Made by a program: the position numbers and the translations under genes. This document shows, piece by piece, positions 1 to 6,706 of a stretch of DNA of 14,294 nt; the stretch's first letter is position 1, and each line of letters starts with the position of its first letter. Source of the stretch: Anaerolineales bacterium (GTDB lineage: Bacteria; Chloroflexota; Anaerolineae; Anaerolineales; E44-bin32); contig WVZH01000040.1 in NCBI GenBank assembly GCA_011772595.1, positions 1 through 14,294 on the forward strand. Direction: 5' to 3'. Under the pieces are notes generated by a model. The model was not told the origin of the DNA. It did no database searches and was given only the letters and a program-made list of their open reading frames with translations.

Positions 1-231
1 AGGCACACTGCTTCGACCGAGAAAATTGGCAGGGATTCTCCCCGCGGGTATATCGATGAATTCCAAGACCGGATCAAATTTTATCGAACCGTCAGCATCG
101 CTGATAAGGAGGGCACGGTGAGGGGGTACCTCATGGTGTCGAGTGCCCTGAATTATTGGATCAGTCCGGCTGGAGAGAGAATTATGGTGGGTATCGAGAG
201 GGACGATAGCTACAACTATCGAATTCCGTAA
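1..231 (+). CDS. C-terminal part of an unidentified protein (5' end outside window)
   Basis: Frame 1 is open from the first base of the window to a TAA at 229-231, giving 76 codons with no internal stop and a codon choice that looks coding. The visible peptide is soluble and mixed in composition, with a beta-like stretch (FYRTVSIADKEGTVRGYL), and ends in YNYRIP. I do not recognise the family. No start is assigned because the frame is open at the left edge. It is the only gene on the plus strand and converges with the LssY_C lipoprotein gene that ends at 485. No clear intrinsic terminator separates the two. The call rests on the open frame and codon character alone. Confidence 0.55.
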   Translation, partial: RHTASTEKIGRDSPRGYIDEFQDRIKFYRTVSIADKEGTVRGYLMVSSALNYWISPAGERIMVGIERDDSYNYRIP

Positions 232-484
232 TGCATCGCTACATCTTTCCGCCGTTGTCCTTTATCCCGGGCTAGTTCTTCTGGTATTTGCGGTTGTCGT
301 AACCAGCGTAGGTGACGCTGACCCATCGGATCCTCACGCTCAGATCGGGGTGTGGTGTCTCTATTAAGATGTGACCTCTTCTTCCCACTTTTATTACGAA
401 TCCTATTTGACTGTTTAGTAAGGGTGTATGGATTACGCGGTGGATTCCGCCGCTGGAAAAGGTGACATCTCGCGGAGCGTTGCT
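232..484. other. Convergent intergenic region
   Basis: This spacer lies between the end of the plus-strand fragment and the stop of the minus-strand LssY_C gene. I see only short stems, for example GCGG/CCGC around 438-451, and no hairpin followed by a T run, so I do not call a terminator. A plus-strand frame open from 152 to 367 encodes a hydrophobic run (residues such as LVLLVFAVVV) but has no ATG, GTG or TTG start. It may be a remnant of a frameshifted or truncated gene, or it may be chance. Confidence 0.4.
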
Positions 485-1765
485 TCATCTCTCAGGCGGA
501 ATTCCCCACTCCAGAAATTCAACGTCTTCCATTGCGATTGGATCACTCGACACCCACAAGACGACTCGGTAGCCGTCAGTGAAATACGGGTCGCCCGTAA
601 GGTTCTGCCTTGGCTCCGATATCGGCGCTGCGCCAACCCCTTTCACATAGGCAAACTTTGAAAGTCCTTGCGAGTACCACAGATCCTGGCGGAGATAGTC
701 TCTTGTTTCATCCACGTCTGGATCGATCTTGTGGGTCACGATCGCCCTTTCCTTCAGGGTCCACCTGACCCCGATGTCGCGGCTGATTTGGCCAATCCAG
801 ACAGGCTTCCCCTCAAAGCGCATCGGTGCCAGCCATAGCCGAAGATGGTTTCTTTCATGGATCGACTCCCGGATCCACTGGAGAGAAATATCCTGACGGC
901 GGCCGTAGACATAAAGGGAGCTGATGGGCGAGTAGCGGTATTTTCCACCAAATAGGTACGATACCCCCGTCTTCCACGCAGACGCCCTGTATACGGTTTC
1001 TGTTTCATCCCAGCCGCTTCCAATGAAGGCATGGAATACGTCTTCAGGCTCGCCGATGATCACTAGGTTGAGCGGATCTCCCAAGTTTGTCCCTTTTCGG
1101 TTCGTGGTGCAGCAGGGTAATTGCTCAAGCGCCTTCCGAAAACTCTCTTCTTCATCGTAAGAGACAATCTCATCCCTGGAATAGACGGTGTCGAAGTGCA
1201 CCGTATGGTGGTCGGCTCGAAGACCCGGTACGTTGATGAAAAAGGTGAAGGTCCTGACCTCGTGGTCCTCTCCGAGTAGTTCGACATTGAACGCTTTAGT
1301 GCCTTCGTCAATTTCGGTAAAGATAAAGCCCGACCTGACAGTGTTGGGACCGATGTAGATTCCCGCCTTGCTTTGTTCATAGAAGTACCGGTCCATCGCC
1401 TCGTTGGCGCTCTGTGGAAAAAGGGAATACGCAAAGTGATTCACATAGGCCGCCTCAAATGAGGTGAAGTAGTCCGGGTCAAGACCAACGGGCAGAAACC
1501 ACACCGGCTCTTCATCGTTATTTTCGATTTCCAGCCAGATCGGCTGGATACCCCTTCTGTACAGAGGAGTGTCAAAGAGCGCTATGGTTTCCTTGGCGCT
1601 GGGAACGGCCGCTTTGACCCGAACGTTGCCCTCGTATTGTGTCTCGGCTCGCTCCAAGAATGGGATTTCTTCCATCGGTTTCGGGTCGAATGAGGCGCAT
1701 CCAAAAATGGTGAGGACGCAGATGATGGAGAGGGTAAGCCACCGCAAACGTCCAGGAATGCGCAT
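485..1765 (-). CDS. LssY C-terminal domain lipoprotein, paralogue A
   Basis: The product is 426 aa. Residues 1-23 are a lipoprotein signal peptide ending in TIFGC, so Cys23 is the probable lipidated residue and the protein should be anchored in the envelope. Residues about 25-210 form a region of unknown family rich in beta-type sequence (IQPIWLEIENNDE, GEDHEVRTFTF). Residues about 215-410 resemble the LssY_C domain (PF14067): NLVIIG, SGWDETE, YRYSPISSLYVYGR, HLRLWLAP, GKPVWIGQISRDIG, HKIDPDVDETRDYL and YFTDGYRVVLWV occur in the expected order. LssY is encoded in the Legionella lss type I secretion locus; its biochemical role is not established. The ATG has an AGGGGGG-like SD about 8 nt upstream. 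The gene upstream (1960-3204) is a close paralogue, separated by 194 bp. Unlike proteins in which LssY_C follows a multi-pass membrane part, this one has a lipoprotein leader. Confidence 0.85.
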   Translation of the reverse strand: MRIPGRLRWLTLSIICVLTIFGCASFDPKPMEEIPFLERAETQYEGNVRVKAAVPSAKETIALFDTPLYRRGIQPIWLEIENNDEEPVWFLPVGLDPDYFTSFEAAYVNHFAYSLFPQSANEAMDRYFYEQSKAGIYIGPNTVRSGFIFTEIDEGTKAFNVELLGEDHEVRTFTFFINVPGLRADHHTVHFDTVYSRDEIVSYDEEESFRKALEQLPCCTTNRKGTNLGDPLNLVIIGEPEDVFHAFIGSGWDETETVYRASAWKTGVSYLFGGKYRYSPISSLYVYGRRQDISLQWIRESIHERNHLRLWLAPMRFEGKPVWIGQISRDIGVRWTLKERAIVTHKIDPDVDETRDYLRQDLWYSQGLSKFAYVKGVGAAPISEPRQNLTGDPYFTDGYRVVLWVSSDPIAMEDVEFLEWGIPPER

Positions 1766-1800
1766 ATGATCACCCCCCTACTTGCTTCCTCTTGCGACGT

Positions 1801-1838
1801 GGAAGACCCCATCCTTTGGACGTGGGTCATCTTCCTGT
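1801..1838. other. Imperfect inverted repeat upstream of paralogue A
   Basis: In the 194-bp spacer between the two LssY_C genes, GGAAGACCC at about 1802-1810 pairs with GGGTCATCTTCC at about 1826-1837, with a 3-nt bulge. There is no adjacent T run on the minus strand, so it does not look like a classical terminator. It could be a leader hairpin of the downstream gene, or chance. Confidence 0.25.
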
Positions 1839-1927
1839 CGCTTTGCCAAGCATCGCTGGCTCGAAGGCCAGTGGTACATGACGAATCTTGAGATCCTGCG
1901 GGGAAAAGCCTCACGAATATCGACTCC

Positions 1928-1953
1928 CTGCCATCCAATCGGTTAGGTGGCAG
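1928..1953. other. Small hairpin just past the stop of paralogue B
   Basis: CTGCCATCC and GGTGGCAG flank a 9-nt loop. This gives a 6-bp stem (CTGCCA/TGGCAG) plus a bulged CC/GG, starting about 7 nt beyond the stop codon of the 1960-3204 gene. No U tract follows on the minus strand, so termination is possible but not supported. Confidence 0.25.
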
Positions 1954-1959
1954 ATCACC

Positions 1960-3204
1960 TCACCTCGGGCCGGCAATCTCCCACTCCAGAACCTCAACTT
2001 CTGGAAACGAGATAGGGTCGCTCGATACCCACAGGACCACACGATAACCGTCCGTGAAATATGAGTTGCCCGTAAGGTTCTGCCGGGGGTTCGATATCGG
2101 TGCGGCTCCAACGCCTTTCACATGGCCGTATTTTGCGAGTCCTTGCGAGTACAGAATATCCTGAAGTATATAAGTTCTCGCCTCATCCAAATTAGGCTCG
2201 ATCTTATATCTTCTAAACAAAGAGCGAACTCTTACCTCACGACTGATCTGGCCGACCCAAACAGGCTTCCCCTCAAACGTCATCGGGCTCAACCACAGAC
2301 GGAGCTGGTTCTGTTCGCGGGCTGTTTCCCGGCTTTTGCGGAACGCCGCATCCTGGGGGCGACCGTAGAGATATAGGAGACTAACAGGTGCGTACCGGTA
2401 TTCCCCCGAGAAGATGGATGATACTTCGGTTCTTGAGGCCGTTTGACTCTCTGTCTCATCCCAGCCGCTCTGAATGAGGGCGTGAAGGACGTCCTCGCCG
2501 TTGCCGATGATTACGACATTGATCGGTTCGCCCATCTTTGTGCCGTCCTCGTTCGTCGCACAGCAGGGCAGACTCTCCAGGGCCTTCCTTTGGCCCGCCT
2601 CGTCGTAAGAGACCATCTCATCCTTCGAATACAGGGTATGCCAATCCACCTCGTGGTGGCTCGCTCTGAATCCCGGCACAGAGATCAAAAACGTAAAGGT
2701 CCTGACTTGGTGGTCCTCCCCGACGAGGTCGACGTTAAAGCTCTTGGTTCCCACGTCCAGGTTGGTGAAAACAAAGCCCGACCTGACTCTGCCTGGCTCG
2801 ATGTATAGTCCCATGGCCTGCTCGTTGAAATACTGTTCCATCTGCTGGTTGGCTTCTTTTGAAAACCTAAAGCGATTCATGTAGGCAACCTCGAGGGGCG
2901 GGAAGTATTTCGGGTCAACACCGACAGGTGAAAACCAAACACGTTCCTCATCGTTGTTTTCGATTTCCAGCCAGATCGGCTGGATGGCTTTCTTGTACAA
3001 CGGGAGGCCAAACATCGCTTTACTCTCCTCCGCACTGAGCACAGCCGCCGTGACTCGGACGTTGTTTTCAACCTGGGTCTGGGCCCGTTCCAAGAAGGGG
3101 ACCTCCTCCATCGGGCGTGGGTTGAATGTCGCACATCCGGCAACCGTCAGAAGGGAGAAAAAAACGGAGCCTACCCACAGAGGATGCGACCGGTGTCTTG
3201 CCAT
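1960..3204 (-). CDS. LssY C-terminal domain lipoprotein, paralogue B
   Basis: The product is 414 aa from the ATG at 3204. I prefer this over the longest frame (start at 3288) because it has a GGAGGAGGGC ribosome binding site and starts directly at a good lipoprotein signal, MARHRSHPLW...LLTVAGC, with the classical lipobox VAGC and lipidated Cys24. The 28 residues encoded further upstream look like leader DNA. The mature protein parallels paralogue A along its full length: ATFNPRPMEEVPFLERAQTQ, then IQPIWLEIENNDEE, GEDHQVRTFTF and SLPCCATN, then the LssY_C-like domain (NVVIIG, SGWDETES, YRYAPVSLLYLYGR, QLRLWLSP, GKPVWVGQISREV, YFTDGYRVVLWV). I estimate roughly 60% identity by eye, and one 38-nt stretch is almost identical in DNA. 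The pair is a tandem duplication that has since diverged. Function is unknown; it is expected to be a lipid-anchored envelope protein. Confidence 0.85.
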   Translation of the reverse strand: MARHRSHPLWVGSVFFSLLTVAGCATFNPRPMEEVPFLERAQTQVENNVRVTAAVLSAEESKAMFGLPLYKKAIQPIWLEIENNDEERVWFSPVGVDPKYFPPLEVAYMNRFRFSKEANQQMEQYFNEQAMGLYIEPGRVRSGFVFTNLDVGTKSFNVDLVGEDHQVRTFTFLISVPGFRASHHEVDWHTLYSKDEMVSYDEAGQRKALESLPCCATNEDGTKMGEPINVVIIGNGEDVLHALIQSGWDETESQTASRTEVSSIFSGEYRYAPVSLLYLYGRPQDAAFRKSRETAREQNQLRLWLSPMTFEGKPVWVGQISREVRVRSLFRRYKIEPNLDEARTYILQDILYSQGLAKYGHVKGVGAAPISNPRQNLTGNSYFTDGYRVVLWVSSDPISFPEVEVLEWEIAGPR

Positions 3205-3210
3205 ATGTCC

Positions 3211-3220
3211 GCCCTCCTCC
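3211..3220 (-). promoter_or_regulatory. Ribosome binding site setting the start at 3204
   Basis: On the minus strand GGAGGAGGGC lies 6 nt from the ATG at 3204. No comparable site precedes the upstream in-frame start at 3288, so this decides the start of paralogue B. Confidence 0.75.
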
Positions 3221-3431
3221 AAATTCCTGCCAAAACGGGATGATTTCACGAGTTCGATTTCGCTGGGGTACCAGGTCTGGTCAAGCAAGTGCCCGAGCGG
3301 ACCGTAACATTGAAACTTCCAATTGCCGGGTCCTGGCCTTCAATGATAACTTAATCTCTTCTGTCATTCGCTCCCCGAGAGTTTGAGAGTGGCAACAACA
3401 TAACGAGGGATAGAGGTCTCCTCGATGACAC

Positions 3432-4457
3432 CTAAAACCGAAACAGAGCTGATAGGGTGACACCGCTGATTTCGGAGTCGTAGAAGCTGATGTTGGAATC
3501 CTCTTTGAACCATAGGATGCTACCGAGAATACTCCACCTCTCCACAAATCCAAGGTCAAATGGCCGTTGGTAAAAGACCGTGAAGGATCCTCCATATTGA
3601 TCATCATCCCGCGTCCTGTTGTAGATGGGATTCCTTTTATCATAGTCAGAAAAACCGTAAATGAGATTGGTAAGGAACGAAAACCGATCGACGCTGTAGG
3701 TGTGAGTGATCTGGAAAAGGTACCGGTCGCGACTCATGGCATCGCCGTCCAGGTCGAAACGAGTGTATGTGAAGCTGGGAACCAGATGATGCCTCTCTCC
3801 GATTCCGAGAAGGTATAGAACTTCCCCATCATGCACATCGCCTTCGCGGTCCAATAACCTCGCTTCAGCTTCGCTCAATCCCAGAAAGGTTCGGCCACTC
3901 AGCTCGTCATCGATGTCAATGCTCCGGTAGGTGTATTCAACCTCGAGCCCTGAACCCAGGATTTTATCCCAGGCCAGACGCACCCCGGTCGATGTGCGAT
4001 CGGTTTCATCCCGATCCCGGTTCGCCACATAGGGATCTTCCCAGACTTCTGTGGGAATCCCAGAAAAGACGAAACTTGCAGCAACGATGCTCGAATCGGG
4101 TAGTTCCTGTCTGACACCCAGAAGGGTTGAAAAGTCAAAACGAAGAAAGTCCTCCAGTGAATTACCAAAATAGGCTTGGGTGCGTGTGCTGGCAAAGGTG
4201 TATGCAATCTCGCCGTTAATGACAGGGAAAACATCGGACTCTGAGTCAGGGCTGTCAAAAATGGAATCGATTTTCTCCCTGCCAACATCGCCCAGATCGT
4301 TCCCGGCAATCATGTTGCTTTCAACGTCGAGATAAACAATGCCCAGATTCACAAAGCCACTGAACCCGGACTTCTCTGGTATTGGCTCAATGGCATAGGC
4401 CGTGACTGCCCAAACACCTACGAGCAAAACAAGGACACTCTTTCTGATCCACGACAT
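3432..4457 (-). CDS. DUF2860-type outer-membrane beta-barrel protein
   Basis: The product is 341 aa from the ATG at 4457. A GTG three codons upstream would overlap the GGAGG ribosome binding site, so the ATG with 8-nt spacing is the better start. Residues 1-22 are a signal peptide with a VTAYA cleavage site. The mature N-terminus IEPIPEKSGFSGFVNLG and the following SNMIAGND fit the DUF2860 family (PF11059). The rest alternates amphipathic strands with Asp/Arg-rich turns (DFLRFDFSTLLGVRQEL, HHLVPSFTYTRFDLDGD, YLFQITHTYSVDRFSF), and the chain ends in SALFRF. A C-terminal aromatic residue is the usual signature recognised by the BAM machinery. The family has no known substrate; a pore or receptor role is only a guess. 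The neighbour downstream is the LssY_C pair, 227 bp away. Confidence 0.85.
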   Translation of the reverse strand: MSWIRKSVLVLLVGVWAVTAYAIEPIPEKSGFSGFVNLGIVYLDVESNMIAGNDLGDVGREKIDSIFDSPDSESDVFPVINGEIAYTFASTRTQAYFGNSLEDFLRFDFSTLLGVRQELPDSSIVAASFVFSGIPTEVWEDPYVANRDRDETDRTSTGVRLAWDKILGSGLEVEYTYRSIDIDDELSGRTFLGLSEAEARLLDREGDVHDGEVLYLLGIGERHHLVPSFTYTRFDLDGDAMSRDRYLFQITHTYSVDRFSFLTNLIYGFSDYDKRNPIYNRTRDDDQYGGSFTVFYQRPFDLGFVERWSILGSILWFKEDSNISFYDSEISGVTLSALFRF

Positions 4458-4465
4458 GTTCTTCA

Positions 4466-4470
4466 CCTCC
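4466..4470 (-). promoter_or_regulatory. Ribosome binding site choosing ATG 4457 over GTG 4466
   Basis: GGAGG on the minus strand is 8 nt from the ATG at 4457. It directly abuts and overlaps the alternative GTG at 4466, which therefore cannot use it. Confidence 0.7.
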
Positions 4471-4717
4471 GAATGGTAATCGAACTCCTTAGATCCTCAT
4501 GGGTGAGGTAACCTATTCGATGGCACCGGGGAAAGCGATGCTCGTCCCTCCTGATCTGATCTTGGTGCCGATCAGCCCAAAATTCCCCAAATCTTACCAT
4601 AGAGCAGACACCGGCTCAAACAGCAGGCGAGGTTGATTACATCCTCGCGTTTCGACCTCGGGTCTTCCTTAATAACAGTGTCTCACTGACTCTGAGATAT
4701 GGGAAGTTTGAATGTCC

Positions 4718-5152
4718 TTATTGGGGTGTGCATGCACCGAACACGACGAACCCCACCTCATCACCGGAACCGGTCAGAACCATCTTCCCCGTGTCTTCTG
4801 CTATGGCCATAGTCCAGCCCAGGCCATCTCTCACGCCTTCGACCCCATCTTCTGCGCCCTGAAGGATCAGCTTCTGATCGACGTGCTCCATGCGCTCGAT
4901 CGTGGTCGTCCGAACCGCGCCGTCCGGTTGGGTTGCTTGGATTTGCTTCTCCTCGAAGCTGAGTCTGACGAACCGTGGAACGTTGACAGTCTCGGCGCTG
5001 ACCTTCTGACATTCGCCACCAGGCCCACACTCGACGATCTCGATCACTGCACAGATGAGCGGCTTCGACCCATCAAAATCACCGGCCACCACCGAGAATG
5101 GGACAATGTAGCCCGATACCAACAGCAAGAGTACCCATTTCAATTTCGTCAT
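4718..5152 (-). CDS. Small periplasmic protein of unknown function
   Basis: The product is 144 aa. Residues 1-23 (MTKLKWVLLLLVSGY...SVVA) form a cleavable signal peptide before GDFDGSKPL. The mature protein has four cysteines (in LICAV, VECGPGGEC and FGAC), which would fit two disulfide bonds. It ends in a beta-type stretch, AEDTGKMVLTGSGDEVGFVV. I recall similar short exported proteins annotated as hypothetical in many proteobacteria, beginning GDFDGSKPL and ending FGACT, but I cannot name a domain for them. The SD AGGAGA precedes the ATG. The stop lies about 260 bp from the start of the DUF2860 gene, so co-transcription is not obvious. Confidence 0.75.
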   Translation of the reverse strand: MTKLKWVLLLLVSGYIVPFSVVAGDFDGSKPLICAVIEIVECGPGGECQKVSAETVNVPRFVRLSFEEKQIQATQPDGAVRTTTIERMEHVDQKLILQGAEDGVEGVRDGLGWTMAIAEDTGKMVLTGSGDEVGFVVFGACTPQ

Positions 5153-5177
5153 GATTATCTCCTACTTCTTGTCGGTG

Positions 5178-5330
5178 GAAATCCGAAGCACGAAATCCGA
5201 AACAGAATCAGAATTCAAGTTTCCCAATATTCCAAACAAGACCTGCCGGAGGAGATTTCAGCGTCCTTTCGTTTTGACCATTTGGATTTCAGTCATTGGA
5301 GTTTGTTTCGTATTTCGACATTCGGATTTC
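5178..5330. repeat. Palindromic interspersed element (MITE/REP-like)
   Basis: A 26-bp arm at 5178-5203, beginning GAAATCCGAA, pairs with its inverted copy at 5305-5330, which ends TTCGGATTTC. They match at 22 of 26 positions. The 101 bp between them is also rich in related words (TTTCCCAATATTCCAAAC, TTTGGATTTCAGTCATTGGA). There is no coding frame of note. Sequences of this style recur between genes in several environmental delta-proteobacterial genomes, from memory. It fills most of the gap upstream of the small periplasmic gene and could carry a transcribed hairpin. Confidence 0.6.
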
Positions 5331-5401
5331 GGGTTTGCGATTCTGATCGGAGTTACTTACTATTGTAAAATCATCTATCCTATGACGTATCGGATCTGTC
5401 C

Positions 5402-5896
5402 CTACTTCACCGTATATCCTTTCCCCTCAAGACACGCAGAATAGGCACGGTCATAGGCGTTCCGCTTCTGGGTGTACTCAGCCACCTGCTGTTCTTCCCA
5501 TTGCTTTTGTGCCTGCTGCTGCTGCCGTCTCTGATCCTGCCGCCTCATGCCACCGAGAAGGGCTCCACCGGCGGCCCCGGCAGCTGCTCCCTTGCCCCAT
5601 TCGCCACCTGCAATCCCACCCACCACAGTTCCAACCGCCGCGCCTCGGGCCGCGCCCCGGACTGCCCCTCCCTGTGGGGCTTCCTGCTGGGGTGGCGGCT
5701 GGCTCGCCTGGGGGATCTGCATGGGGTCAAAGCCTGTCTGCTGCTTGGCCCATGTATAACACTCAAACTTGTCCTTTTCCATCTGTTCCTGGCTTTGGCC
5801 CTGGCTGGGGTAAACAATCAGTTCCTGTGCCAGGGCAGGCCCGGCGATTAATGCCGCACCCAAAAACAGAGCCGACAGTTGCGTTATCCTTTTCAT
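5402..5896 (-). CDS. Exported glycine-zipper protein
   Basis: The product is 164 aa from the ATG at 5896. This start has an AGAGGAG ribosome binding site 7 nt away and gives an immediate signal peptide (MKRITQLSALFLGAALIAGP, cleavage after ALA at residue 23). The longer frame to 5992 adds 32 residues without such support. Residues about 76-116 are a Gly/Ala repeat of glycine-zipper type (GAARGAAVGTVVGG, GKGAAAGAAGGALLGG), expected to form a packed helical hairpin in or on a membrane. Residues 118-139 are Gln/Arg-rich and probably helical. Cys46 and Cys155 lie in the segments FECYTWAKQQTGFD and YSACLEGKGYTV, which recur in this kind of protein and may pair. It is probably an outer-membrane-associated structural protein; no precise role can be given. 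Confidence 0.8.
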   Translation of the reverse strand: MKRITQLSALFLGAALIAGPALAQELIVYPSQGQSQEQMEKDKFECYTWAKQQTGFDPMQIPQASQPPPQQEAPQGGAVRGAARGAAVGTVVGGIAGGEWGKGAAAGAAGGALLGGMRRQDQRRQQQQAQKQWEEQQVAEYTQKRNAYDRAYSACLEGKGYTVK

Positions 5897-5903
5897 GGCC
5901 AGT

Positions 5904-5910
5904 CTCCTCT
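5904..5910 (-). promoter_or_regulatory. Ribosome binding site setting the start at 5896
   Basis: AGAGGAG on the minus strand is 7 nt from the ATG at 5896. It supports starting the glycine-zipper protein at its signal peptide and not at 5992. Confidence 0.65.
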
Positions 5911-6112
5911 CTGTCATTTGGCTTTTCAGCGCTAAGAGTCCTGCGCTGGGTTGTTGCCCCTTCAATTGGTCCAGACTCGCACGACGAATCAACCGGTTCC
6001 TTTTTTTGGAAAAATGTGCTTCACCTGAAATTGGAAGAAGTCGGAGGCCTCCCTATGCGGGGCATCTAAGTGGAAAACAGAATACCATGAATCTGTATAC
6101 AAGTTTCAAGTA

Positions 6113-6337
6113 TTACTTCTCTCTCAGTAGCCCCTTTATTTCTTTTAAGTCATTTCCGAAAGATCTCACGTAAACACTGTTTTTGTAGGCCATCAAAATT
6201 AGCTTGACTGATATTAGAAATATGCCGGCTTCCAGTAAGAGATCATGCGTAAACCCCTTTGTAAACAACGCCAATATGAACAAAATAAATGTGACGATGA
6301 TGACAATCAGCGAAGCAACATCAAAATGCTTTCTCAT
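6113..6337 (-). CDS. Small two-TM membrane protein, hypothetical
   Basis: The product is 74 aa from the ATG at 6337, which has GGAGGG about 9 nt upstream. The longer frame to 6391 adds 18 low-quality residues. Two hydrophobic segments are clear: about residues 8-26 (ASLIVIIVTFILFILAL) and 33-51 (LLEAGIFLISVKLILMA), joined by a short TKGFTHD loop. The C-terminal tail of about 20 residues is charged (FGNDLKEIKGLLREK) and probably helical. Charge distribution suggests a hairpin with both ends on the cytoplasmic side. I do not recognise the family. No neighbour is close enough to suggest an operon partner. Confidence 0.6.
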   Translation of the reverse strand: MRKHFDVASLIVIIVTFILFILALFTKGFTHDLLLEAGIFLISVKLILMAYKNSVYVRSFGNDLKEIKGLLREK

Positions 6338-6706
6338 GATTCGTATCCCTCCGGACGGTTTGTTTGACGACGCCGAGGGCAACGAGCGCAATCGCGGCTA
6401 CCTTCTGGTAACAGATTCCATAGGCCGCGCTCCTATTGGTGTCTGTTTGATGAAGTGCCTAGCTGCCAAATCTGTAAGGTGCATGCACGCCTCATGGCGT
6501 CATTTGCTCAGATACACCGGATCCTCTGGAGTCCCTTCAAACTTCTTGTTCGGCACCTATTTTCGTTGACCGGCACAAGTTTGTCACTGGCATGAATGGC
6601 CTGGATTCCTCTCCGAGCAAAGACCACCACTCACATGGCTAGCACCTCCGCCACGCCGTTTGCCACATTCATTTTGCCGATAGAGATACGGTCCGTTCAT
6701 AAGGCT
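6338..6706. other. Intergenic region containing gene debris
   Basis: This 369-bp spacer lies between the PAP2 fusion gene and the small membrane protein. Next to the fusion gene it holds a 58-nt decayed duplicate of that gene (separate entry). At 6321-6458 a minus-strand frame without a start codon encodes a hydrophobic run (VAAIALVALGVV) and overlaps the start of the 74-aa gene; it may be a remnant. No terminator was found. Confidence 0.45.
6634..6691 (-). pseudogene. 58-nt duplicated fragment of the adjacent PAP2 fusion gene
   Basis: Positions 6634-6691 match 7388-7445, inside the neighbouring gene, at 46 of 58 nt without gaps. In the corresponding minus-strand frame the fragment reads RISIGKMNVANGVAEVLAM and then a TGA, against RIRIGKVNVTNGVAEVLAM (residues 357-375) in the intact gene. 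It begins 15 nt past that gene's stop codon. Several of the differences preserve the amino acid, which suggests the copy spent time as coding sequence before being cut down. Similarity is not obvious in either flank. Confidence 0.7.

Noticed and set aside
152..367. Plus-strand open frame with a hydrophobic stretch overlapping the end of the first gene
   Set aside because: It has no ATG, GTG or TTG start and no SD, and it overlaps a better coding frame. It is kept only as a possible frameshift remnant.
216..488. 90-codon minus-strand ORF at the end of the LssY_C paralogue A gene
   Set aside because: Composition is Arg/Asn-rich with no domain-like pattern, and there is no SD. It looks like chance open sequence.
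4495..4508. Hairpin CCTCA-TGGG-TGAGG in the gap upstream of the DUF2860 gene
   Set aside because: The 5-bp stem has no T run and lies in a leader where a terminator would not be expected; too weak to call.
4610..4665. CGAGGT...ACCTCG inverted words before the DUF2860 gene
   Set aside because: The 6-bp arms are more than 20 nt apart and are likely chance at this base composition.
4712..5368. 218-codon plus-strand ORF across the small periplasmic gene and the repeat element
   Set aside because: It runs antisense through a signal-peptide gene and then through a palindromic repeat; no coding character of its own.
6043..6052. Palindrome GGAGGCCTCC upstream of the glycine-zipper gene
   Set aside because: Only 10 bp, with no further symmetry or position-specific support.
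6321..6458. Minus-strand frame encoding VAAIALVALGVV upstream of the small membrane protein
   Set aside because: It lacks a start codon, is only about 45 codons long, and overlaps the start region of the 74-aa gene.
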